From Bdellovibrio sp. (GTDB taxonomy: Bacteria; Bdellovibrionota; Bdellovibrionia; Bdellovibrionales; Bdellovibrionaceae): a stretch of 9,404 nt of DNA. The translations under genes and the position numbers were made by a program. Positions 1 through 5,917 of this stretch are shown here, piece after piece. Below the pieces are notes generated by a model, which had not been told where the DNA came from, searched no databases, and saw only the letters and a list, made by a program, of their open reading frames with translations. Each line of letters begins with the position of its first letter. Within the stretch, counting starts at the first letter, position 1. The stretch spans positions 1-9,404 of the forward strand of contig PSRN01000006.1 of assembly GCA_003176075.1 (NCBI GenBank). Reading direction: 5' to 3'.

Positions 1-1
1 C

Positions 2-1717
2 CAATTCGCGGTGGCCGGTCCGCCGTCAGGCCACCCCCCCGGCCACCCACCGCTGGAGGTTTTCACCACCCGGCCAGATACCCTCTTCGGTGTCACCTTT
101 ATGGTGCTGGCTCCGGAACACCCCCTGGTCGCGGCGATCACCACCCCCTCGCAGAAAAAACCGGTGACCGATTACGTGCGGCGAACCCTCGCCAAGTCCG
201 AGGTGGATCGAAAAGCCGCACTCGATAAAACCGGCGTCTTCACCGGTGCCCACGCTCTTCACCCTCTCACTGGTGCTCAGCTCCCCATTTGGATTTCTGA
301 TTATGTTTTAATGGATTACGGTTCCGGGGCGATCATGGCTGTCCCTGGGCATGACGATCGCGATTTCACCTTTGCCACTCAGTTTAGCCTCCCCATTGTC
401 CGTGTCGTCGAAGGCGGCGATCTGCCCTTCACCAACGATGGCAAACTTGTCGCCAGCGAATTCCTCAATGGTCTTGGAAAATCGGAAGCCATTTCACGAA
501 TGATTCAAGAGCTGGAGAGGCGCGGCTTGGGAGCCCGGCATGTTCAGTACAAACTGCGCGATTGGCTTTTTTCGCGGCAGCGGTATTGGGGCGAGCCTTT
601 TCCCATGGTTCACATGAGCGACGGCAGCCTCAAGGCCGTGCCCCTCGATGAACTGCCCGTCACGCTGCCACCTGTGGCGGACTATGAACCTTCGGAAAAA
701 GGCGAGCCTCCTCTCGCCCGGGCCGTTGATTGGGTCAATTACAAGAACATGGGATGGAGGGAAACCGACACCATGCCTGGCTCCGCGGGAAGTTCCTGGT
801 ACTTTTTGCGCTACACGGACTCCCACAACGAGAGCGAGCCGTTCGCCTTTTCGGCGCAAAAATATTGGCTGCCGGTGGACCTTTACGTCGGCGGCCCTGA
901 ACACACGGTGGGGCATTTATTATACGCCCGCTTTTGGCAAAAGGTTCTCTTCGATGCGGGTCTGGTGAGTCACGACGAGCCCTTCCAGAAACTCATCCAC
1001 CAAGGCATGGTTCTGGGAAGCGATGGCGAAAAGATGTCGAAATCGCGGGGCAACACGGTGGACCCGGACGAGGTGCGGGAACAGCAGGGCGCCGACGCCC
1101 TCCGCCTCTACCTGTGTTTCATGGGTCCCACCGACAAGGATAAACCTTGGGCCACGAAAAACATTGAAGGTGTTCGACGTTTTTTGGAGCGGTTCTGGCG
1201 GCTGGTCGTCGATGACTCCGGAAAAGTCATGGCGACCGATGGAACGGTCCCCGGGGAATTGCAAAAGCTCCTTCACCGGACGATCAAAAAGGTCACGGAA
1301 GATATTGAATGCATGAGTTTCAACACCGCGGTTTCGGCCATGATGATCTTGGTCAACGAAATGTACCGCCTCAATGCCCGCCCACGGGAAGTCTTAAAAA
1401 CCTTGGCTCAGCTGCTGGCGCCGCTGGGGCCCCACCTCGCCGAGGAAGTTTGGGAACTTCTTGGAGGCTCGGGTTTTGTATCTCTGGCAACTTGGCCCAC
1501 CTACGATCCGGCGTTGATCGCTGAAGACACGGTGACCGTGGCCGTTCAGGTCAATGGCAAAACCCGCGGCACCATCAGCCTCGCTCCGCAGGCGGGCGAG
1601 CCAGCGGCGCTTGAAGCCGCTCTGGCACTACATCCGGTCCGCCAGGCTTTGGGAGAAAAATCACCACAAAAGGTTATTTACAAAGCCGGAAAAATCATTA
1701 ATTTGATCAGTTCTTAA
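2..1717 (+). CDS. leuS: Leucyl-tRNA synthetase, 5'-truncated by window edge
   Basis: Cytoplasmic class Ia synthetase that charges tRNA-Leu and edits mischarged tRNA. The reading frame is open from base 2, so the GTG at 11 is not a real start; by comparison with E. coli LeuRS (860 aa) about 225 N-terminal residues, including the HIGH motif, lie outside the window. Residues below count from the codon at 11. The CP1 editing domain is visible: TTRPDT at 19-24 (last Thr matches E. coli T252) and GSGAIMAVPGHDDRDF at 104-119 (D115 and D118 match E. coli D342 and D345). KMSKS is at 341-345 (bases 1031-1045). The leucine-specific insertion that precedes KMSKS in E. coli is absent: HQGMVLG runs almost directly into EKMSKS. 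The anticodon-binding region and C-terminal tRNA-binding domain (VNGKTRG near residue 515) follow, ending in TAA. Oddity: a Pro/His-rich stretch, GPPSGHPPGHPP, precedes TTRPDT. Identification is certain. Confidence 0.97.
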   Translation, partial: QFAVAGPPSGHPPGHPPLEVFTTRPDTLFGVTFMVLAPEHPLVAAITTPSQKKPVTDYVRRTLAKSEVDRKAALDKTGVFTGAHALHPLTGAQLPIWISDYVLMDYGSGAIMAVPGHDDRDFTFATQFSLPIVRVVEGGDLPFTNDGKLVASEFLNGLGKSEAISRMIQELERRGLGARHVQYKLRDWLFSRQRYWGEPFPMVHMSDGSLKAVPLDELPVTLPPVADYEPSEKGEPPLARAVDWVNYKNMGWRETDTMPGSAGSSWYFLRYTDSHNESEPFAFSAQKYWLPVDLYVGGPEHTVGHLLYARFWQKVLFDAGLVSHDEPFQKLIHQGMVLGSDGEKMSKSRGNTVDPDEVREQQGADALRLYLCFMGPTDKDKPWATKNIEGVRRFLERFWRLVVDDSGKVMATDGTVPGELQKLLHRTIKKVTEDIECMSFNTAVSAMMILVNEMYRLNARPREVLKTLAQLLAPLGPHLAEEVWELLGGSGFVSLATWPTYDPALIAEDTVTVAVQVNGKTRGTISLAPQAGEPAALEAALALHPVRQALGEKSPQKVIYKAGKIINLISS

Positions 1718-1718
1718 T

Positions 1719-1817
1719 ATGCATGAAGATATGAATGAAGTATTGCTGGTTCAACACTGCGGTCTCAGTGAACGTGATCAGAAGGTGGTGAGGAATGGAA
1801 CAGCCAAAGCATCCTGA
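1719..1817 (+). CDS. Possible 32-codon small ORF upstream of speA
   Basis: The leuS-speA gap holds an ATG at 1719 (2 nt after the leuS stop) opening a 32-codon frame that ends at TGA 1815-1817, so it overlaps the first codons of speA by 23 nt in another frame. A second in-frame ATG is at 1731. The peptide from 1731 begins MNEVLLVQHCGLSERDQKVV. Neither ATG has a convincing Shine-Dalgarno sequence. It could be translated from readthrough of leuS and couple translation into speA, or be chance. It is not arginine-rich, so a classic attenuation leader is unlikely. Speculative. Confidence 0.2.
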   Translation: MHEDMNEVLLVQHCGLSERDQKVVRNGTAKAS

Positions 1818-3732
1818 CGGGGAATGGTCCATCAATCGAAGCGCCGATCTCTACGGCATTAATTCGTGGGGGCAGGGTTACTTTCGTATCAATGCCTTGG
1901 GCAACGTCAACGTCACTCCTGACGGGCGGGACGGGCAGTCTTCGCTCGATCTCCATGAACTGACACAGGATCTGCTCGATCGCGGGTTTCGTGTTCCCAT
2001 CATGATTCGTTTCCCCGACATATTGAAATCGCGGGTTGAAATTATCAATGGCTGCTTTTCCCGGGCCATCGCTGATCACTCCTACCGGGGCCGCTATTGC
2101 GGTGTTTATCCAGTGAAGGTGAATCAACAAAGGCACCTCGTTGAAGAGCTGATCAAGCAGGGTCGTGACCATCGCCTGGGCCTGGAGTGCGGCTCCAAGC
2201 CGGAACTCCTCGTCGTTCTGGCGATGGCTAAGAACCAAGAGGCCTTGATTATTTGCAACGGTTTTAAGGATCAGGAGTACATTGAGACCGCCATTTTGTC
2301 ACAAAAGATGGGACGACACACGATTTTGGTCGTCGATCGATTTGAGGAGCTCAAGCTGATCATCGCCGCGGCCAAGAAGCTCAACACCAAACCGCACATT
2401 GGGTTTCGCGTGAAACTCAACACCCAGGGGGCCGGGAAATGGGTTGACTCTTCGGGGGCCCGGTCCAAATTCGGCCTCACCACGGTGGAAGTTGTCGACG
2501 GTATTGAGCTCTTGCGAAAGGAAGATTTGATCGACTGTTTGGAGCTTGTCCACTTTCATATCGGCTCGCAAATTCCAGTGATCCAATCGATCAAGTCCTC
2601 GCTGAAAGAGGGCGCCCGGTTTTTCACAGAGATCCAAAGTCTGGGGGCGGTGAACCTGCGGTTTGTCGACGTGGGCGGGGGCCTTGGCGTGGATTATGAC
2701 GGCACCGGTCTTTCCGATAGCTCCGTCAATTACAGCGAACAGGAGTATGCCAACGACGTTGTCGCGGCCCTGCAGATTGCTTGCGACGAGAAAAACGTGC
2801 CCCACCCGCACATCGTCACGGAGTCAGGCCGCTTCCTGGTGGCCCATCATTCGGTCCTTGTTTTCAATGTTTTAGGCGCCAACAATCTGACCCGTCACGA
2901 TCCGCCGCGGCCGGCGACCAAGACGGACCACTCCTTGATGCAGGACTTGCAGTACATTTACGAAAAGCTCAATCGTGACAACATCAACGAGTGCTTCAAT
3001 GATCTGTCGCAAGCCAAACAGGAGGCTCTTCAGCTCTTCACCTACGGGGTATTGAATATCCAGCAACGGGCATGGTCCGAGAGCATGTATTTTTCCATCG
3101 CCACCAAGATGATCAAGATTGCCCAATCCATGGAAGACGGCGAGGATATCGTGAGCGCCCTTTCGCAAGAACTTTGCGACACTTACTTTTGCAACTTCTC
3201 TGTTTTTCAATCGGTTCCCGATGCCTGGGCCGTGGGCCAGCTCTTCCCGGTGATGCCCGTCCATCGGCTGAACGAACAACCTTATCGCCTGTGCACCTTG
3301 GCGGATCTTACCTGCGACTCTGATGGTAAGATCGAGAAATTCATTGATACCGAGACTGGAAAAACGCGAAGAACCCTGGCTGTCCACGAATTGACCGAGG
3401 GGCAACCGTATTACCTGGGGGTCTTCCTGACCGGGGCTTATCAGGAAATCCTCGGGGATTTGCACAATCTCTTTGGCGACACCGATGCGGTCCATGTGTC
3501 CATCACCGGCAATGGCACGTACTTGATTGACCACTATGTTCCCGGTGACACCGTGACTGAGGTGCTGACCTACGTGCAATATTTGAACTCCAGCATGGTG
3601 GAGAGTATTCGCGCGGCCACGGAGGAAAGCATTCAAAACGGTTCACTGACGAAGCAGGAAGCGAAGTTGCTGATCAAGCACTATGAAGAGGGTTTGGCGG
3701 GATACACTTATCTTGAGGATCCGGAAGGGTAA
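1795..3732 (+). CDS. speA: Biosynthetic arginine decarboxylase (SpeA type)
   Basis: PLP-dependent fold-III decarboxylase converting arginine to agmatine, the first step of the agmatine route to putrescine and spermidine. At 645 aa it is close to E. coli SpeA (658 aa). Visible motifs: VYPVKVNQ with the Schiff-base lysine K108; LECGSKPEL; HFHIGSQ with H255; VDVGGGLGVD with the phosphate-binding glycines 294-296; ESGR at 343-346; and, near the C-terminus, TCDSDGKI with the active-site cysteine C507. The N-terminal barrel, the helical insert typical of SpeA (about 380-470) and the C-terminal beta domain are all present, with no frameshift. The start at 1795 is fixed by an in-frame TGA at 1789-1791 and a purine-rich ribosome site (AAGGTGG, 1783-1789). 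It lies 77 nt downstream of leuS in the same direction with no terminator between, so co-transcription is possible. No regulatory site was recognised. Confidence 0.97.
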   Translation: MEQPKHPDGEWSINRSADLYGINSWGQGYFRINALGNVNVTPDGRDGQSSLDLHELTQDLLDRGFRVPIMIRFPDILKSRVEIINGCFSRAIADHSYRGRYCGVYPVKVNQQRHLVEELIKQGRDHRLGLECGSKPELLVVLAMAKNQEALIICNGFKDQEYIETAILSQKMGRHTILVVDRFEELKLIIAAAKKLNTKPHIGFRVKLNTQGAGKWVDSSGARSKFGLTTVEVVDGIELLRKEDLIDCLELVHFHIGSQIPVIQSIKSSLKEGARFFTEIQSLGAVNLRFVDVGGGLGVDYDGTGLSDSSVNYSEQEYANDVVAALQIACDEKNVPHPHIVTESGRFLVAHHSVLVFNVLGANNLTRHDPPRPATKTDHSLMQDLQYIYEKLNRDNINECFNDLSQAKQEALQLFTYGVLNIQQRAWSESMYFSIATKMIKIAQSMEDGEDIVSALSQELCDTYFCNFSVFQSVPDAWAVGQLFPVMPVHRLNEQPYRLCTLADLTCDSDGKIEKFIDTETGKTRRTLAVHELTEGQPYYLGVFLTGAYQEILGDLHNLFGDTDAVHVSITGNGTYLIDHYVPGDTVTEVLTYVQYLNSSMVESIRAATEESIQNGSLTKQEAKLLIKHYEEGLAGYTYLEDPEG

Positions 3733-3742
3733 GCGAGGGTAA

Positions 3743-3783
3743 GGCGGCACCCAAAATAGCGGTTAACACATGAGCATGCCGCC
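3743..3783 (+). terminator. Weak stem-loop after speA, no T-tract
   Basis: GGCGGCA at 3743-3749 and TGCCGCC at 3777-3783 form a perfect 7-bp inverted repeat around a 27-nt loop, starting 11 nt after the speA stop. The following bases (GCGAAAAACC) contain no T run on the plus strand, so this is not a textbook intrinsic terminator. It may protect the mRNA 3' end or be chance in GC-rich sequence. Confidence 0.2.
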
Positions 3784-3806
3784 GCGAAAAACCATTAGAA
3801 ATCAAT

Positions 3807-3838
3807 TCGTTCAATCTCCCCTTTTTTGGCTTGAACGA
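3807..3838. repeat. 8-bp inverted repeat flanking a C4T6 loop
   Basis: TCGTTCAA (3807-3814) and TTGAACGA (3831-3838) are exact inverted copies separated by 16 nt that contain CCCCTTTTTT. The element lies between the 3' ends of speA (plus) and the converging minus-strand ORF that ends at 3857. A stem-loop could form on either strand, but neither side is followed by a T-tract; the T run is in the loop. The right arm is also part of a split direct repeat with 4061-4091. Confidence 0.45.
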
Positions 3839-3840
3839 GC
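3821..3840 (+). repeat. Split direct repeat, contiguous copy
   Basis: CTTTTTTGGC immediately followed by TTGAACGAGC. The same two 10-mers recur in the same order at 4061-4070 and 4082-4091, where 11 nt separate them. Flanking bases outside the two 10-mers do not match. This copy lies just beyond the 3' end of the minus-strand ORF; the other lies inside it. Confidence 0.5.
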
Positions 3841-3856
3841 TTCTCAAATGGCAAAG

Positions 3857-4204
3857 TTATGCCCGCACCTCGGAAATTGGATAAGACTCGATCTCATCTC
3901 CAGTGAGATCGATGTGATGGCCGAGGTCCGAGATATAGCTCAGGAAATTGTATGAATACCAATGATATTGTCCTGGTTTCATTCCGAAATCGTTGGCATT
4001 GAATGCCTCCAGCTTTCTATCCGATATGATGTTAATGGCCTCGTCTAAGGTGATAGGGCTCTTTTTTGGCATTTCCATAATTTGAACGAGCAATAGACCC
4101 TTGTAGCATTTGTCGATGTGCGTGGCCCATCCAACCGCGACAGGAGCGCCATCCCGCCCTTTACATTGTGTCCGTTTCCACAGGGAAAAATTCTGGTTGA
4201 CCAT
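3857..4204 (-). CDS. Hypothetical protein (orphan, about 115-141 aa)
   Basis: No family recognised. The frame is open from a TAA at 4322-4324 to TAA at 3857-3859. Candidate starts are GTG at 4282 (141 aa) or ATG at 4204 (115 aa, MVNQNFSLWKRT). I chose 4204 because it avoids a 47-nt overlap with the divergent plus-strand ORF at 4236; neither start has a good ribosome site, and an ATG inside the repeat region (MEMPKKSP) is a further option. The composition looks protein-like, with a mixed charge pattern, a Trp/Tyr-rich C-terminal part (GQYHWYSYNFLSYISDLGHH) and no signal peptide or membrane segment. It sits in an AT-richer stretch between speA and the transporter cluster, which suggests acquired or fast-evolving sequence. 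It could also be a decayed gene. Confidence 0.45.
   Translation of the reverse strand: MVNQNFSLWKRTQCKGRDGAPVAVGWATHIDKCYKGLLLVQIMEMPKKSPITLDEAINIISDRKLEAFNANDFGMKPGQYHWYSYNFLSYISDLGHHIDLTGDEIESYPISEVRA
4061..4091 (+). repeat. Split direct repeat, copy with 11-nt insertion
   Basis: CTTTTTTGGC (4061-4070) and TTGAACGAGC (4082-4091) flank ATTTCCATAAT. Both 10-mers are exact matches to the contiguous block at 3821-3840. On the minus strand this segment encodes the QIMEMPKKS part of the hypothetical protein, so one copy is coding and the other is not. Confidence 0.5.
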
Positions 4205-4235
4205 GTACTGTTGTATCGGCAGATTCCTTGGCCGT

Positions 4236-4505
4236 ATGAAGTCAAAACTGTCCCATTCCGAAACAAAGAAATTTATCGACACCGCATTAAGAGGCCCAAT
4301 TACGGAAGCGAGGGACGCGGTTTACCAAGCGTTAGTTCTTGCTGGGTTCACCGAGGGCCAGCTTTACGACGCAATTGAAGAACACTCACATCCGCTGAAT
4401 TTGACGTCAGAGCAATGGCTTCGGCTTTTTCAAATGTACCCGAGCAATGTGTTTCGTTCTCGATTCGATTTGCCCCGGTTGCTATCGCGCCAGACTGCGC
4501 ATTAA
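4236..4505 (+). CDS. Hypothetical small protein (89 aa, orphan)
   Basis: An 89-aa ORF from ATG 4236 (MKSKLSHSETKKFIDTAL) to TAA 4503-4505. The same frame is open upstream to an ATG at 4110, but that extension is Cys/Pro/His-rich and reads like antisense of the opposite ORF, so 4236 is the more plausible start. No clear Shine-Dalgarno sequence precedes it. The protein is probably mostly helical (ITEARDAVYQALVLAGF, LYDAIEEH, TSEQWLRLFQMYP) with no membrane segment or Cys. Its start is 31 nt from the 4204 start of the divergent minus-strand ORF, and its end is 40 nt from the converging exported-protein gene. I recognise no family. A small cytoplasmic partner such as an immunity or antitoxin-like protein is possible, but nothing in the sequence shows it. 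Confidence 0.4.
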   Translation: MKSKLSHSETKKFIDTALRGPITEARDAVYQALVLAGFTEGQLYDAIEEHSHPLNLTSEQWLRLFQMYPSNVFRSRFDLPRLLSRQTAH

Positions 4506-4545
4506 ATCACCTGTTGCCAGTAATTGATTCATGGAATTTTTCACC

Positions 4546-4998
4546 TCATTCTGCCGGTGGACTTTTCGGATGAACAAGTTTGGAAATTCCCAAGGTTTCC
4601 CGCATGGCAACTTCGATCACATCGGTTGTTAGTCTCTGTGGCGTTGGTTCTTCGGATCTGCGCCAAATATAGCATGTGAGCATCAGTGCCGTGTTAGCGC
4701 CTTGCAAATGGGAGCTATATCCATCCGAATTAAAAGTGGTGAGGGTCAAGGTGCAAGGCTCTACAATTTCGTCGCCCTTTAGAAAAAATACTGTGCAGTA
4801 ATCCCGTTCAAGGTCCAAAGCTTCCGCGGATGAAAGTATTTTTCCACCAGAGAACCGAAAATACTGCTGATTACTGAAGTCGATCTTCTTGTATAGCGTG
4901 AATTCAGTGCCTTTGCCGATTTCCTTGGCTGGCGCTCCCGCGGCAGGCAGAGGTTGCACGATCACAAAACTGACGATCAGCGCGAGCAAAGAAGACAT
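4546..4998 (-). CDS. Hypothetical exported protein (150 aa)
   Basis: The N-terminus MSSLLALIVSFVIVQPLPAAGAPAKE is a hydrophobic segment followed by an Ala/Pro/Gly stretch, as in a Sec signal peptide cleaved around residues 19-22, so the mature protein would be periplasmic or secreted. The n-region lacks a positive charge; the frame upstream of the ATG encodes LRCGCSSR before a TGA, which would supply it only from a rare CTG start. AGCAGG lies directly against the ATG, too close for an ideal ribosome site. The mature part has three Cys (68, 82, 109) and alternating beta-like stretches (YCTVFFLKGDEIVEPCTLTL), suggesting a small beta-rich domain. No family recognised. It lies 73 nt downstream of oppC on the same strand with no terminator between, so it may be the last gene of that cluster, although its lower GC groups it with the orphan ORFs. 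Confidence 0.6.
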   Translation of the reverse strand: MSSLLALIVSFVIVQPLPAAGAPAKEIGKGTEFTLYKKIDFSNQQYFRFSGGKILSSAEALDLERDYCTVFFLKGDEIVEPCTLTLTTFNSDGYSSHLQGANTALMLTCYIWRRSEEPTPQRLTTDVIEVAMRETLGISKLVHPKSPPAE

Positions 4999-5071
4999 CC
5001 TGCTAGAGCAACCACAACGCAGATTTGAGTGTCAAGTTAATGAAGATTATCGAGGCTTATTGCGGATTATC

Positions 5072-5917
5072 TTATCTAACTCTAAAATCTCTCATCAGCT
5101 CATTCGACACTGTAAATAAGCAGAGGAGCAGGGTGGCCAGCGCCAAGGTGGGGCCCCAAAAAAGCCATTCGGCGTGCCAATTTCTTTGTGCCTGGTAGAG
5201 CATTTCACCCCAACTGGGCGTGGGGGGCGGCAGTCCTAATCCAAGAAAATCAAGAAAAGTCAGGCTCGAAATATATTTCGCAAAAGCCAAGGGAGCCTGG
5301 GTGGAAAGCGGTGTCAATGTATGAGGAAGAATGTGTTGGTGAAAAATATGAAATGGAGAGGCGCCGAGGACCACGGAAGACAAAACAAAATCCTGCCGCT
5401 TGAGCCGTTGAACGGAGACTCGAACCTGGTGAAATGAAAAAGACCAGTCAAGACAAGCCAGCAAGAGCGCCAACCGCCATAGGCGGGGTTCGACTAGACT
5501 TGCAAAAAGCATCAACAAGAGAAGCGCAGGCAGGTTTTCAACAATTTCGACCAGGCGGGAAAGCAAGAGATCAGCCACGCCGCCAAAGAAACCGGCAATG
5601 AATCCCAAGAAAGCGCCAAGGGAAAAGCTGAGTGCCAGGGTCAAGCCCGCGAAAAATAAGGAGTACCTAAGCCCATAAATCAAGCGAGCCAAAATATCGC
5701 GACCCCGGTCATCGGTGCCGAGGAGGTTTTCGTTTGAAGGACCTGAAGGGTAACTGGCGAGATTCCAATTGCTGGTGTAAGGATCATGAATCCAGGGCTC
5801 GGCCGCCGAGGCCGCCGGAGATGCGGAGGGCGCCGGTGGCGCCGGAGCCGGTGTGAGACTCAGCAAGGTGAGTCCGACCAAGGTGGTGATAGAAAGGCGA
5901 ACCTTCCATGACCTCAT
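5072..5917 (-). CDS. OppC/DppC-like ABC transporter permease
   Basis: Inner-membrane permease of a peptide/nickel-type (family 5) ABC importer. Visible family marks: NLLGTDDRGRDILARLIYG (residues 64-82) just before the permease core, the EAA-type cytoplasmic loop ending LGASPFHIFHQHILPH (184-199), and LDFLGLGLPPPTPSWGEML (222-240). About six hydrophobic segments are present, the first at about 9-22. The start is ATG 5917, whose ATGA overlaps the stop of the upstream permease gene by 4 nt; a TTG three codons upstream (5926) is a poorer choice. The length, 281 aa, is normal. Oddity: the first periplasmic loop carries a low-complexity Pro/Ala/Ser stretch (23-41, PAPAPPAPSASPAAS...). It should pair with the adjacent OppB-like protein; substrate specificity cannot be read from sequence. 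Confidence 0.93.
   Translation of the reverse strand: MRSWKVRLSITTLVGLTLLSLTPAPAPPAPSASPAASAAEPWIHDPYTSNWNLASYPSGPSNENLLGTDDRGRDILARLIYGLRYSLFFAGLTLALSFSLGAFLGFIAGFFGGVADLLLSRLVEIVENLPALLLLMLFASLVEPRLWRLALLLACLDWSFSFHQVRVSVQRLKRQDFVLSSVVLGASPFHIFHQHILPHTLTPLSTQAPLAFAKYISSLTFLDFLGLGLPPPTPSWGEMLYQAQRNWHAEWLFWGPTLALATLLLCLFTVSNELMRDFRVR
5795..5851 (-). repeat. Pro/Ala/Ser low-complexity coding segment in oppC-like gene
   Basis: Codes for residues 23-41 of the OppC-like permease. At DNA level it contains GGCGCCGGT, GGCGCCGGA and GCCGGTG in near-tandem 9-nt steps (5829-5853), consistent with expansion by replication slippage. Family members usually have an ordinary short polar loop here. Confidence 0.6.

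Noticed and set aside
494..916. 140-aa minus-strand open frame inside leuS
   Set aside because: Antisense to conserved LeuRS motifs; Arg/His-rich shadow translation with no family resemblance.
1704..1735. Possible speA promoter (TTGATC, 17-nt spacer, AAGATA)
   Set aside because: The -10 candidate matches the consensus poorly and overlaps the leuS end; not better than chance in this AT-rich stretch.
2872..3636. 254-aa minus-strand open frame inside speA
   Set aside because: Complete antisense overlap with a well-conserved gene; the His/Gly/Val-rich translation is typical of a shadow frame, and the speA motifs are all on the plus strand.
3770..3955. 61-aa plus-strand ORF after speA (MSMPPRKTIRNQ...)
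   Set aside because: Half of it overlaps the minus-strand orphan ORF in antisense, there is no ribosome site, and it runs through the inverted repeat.
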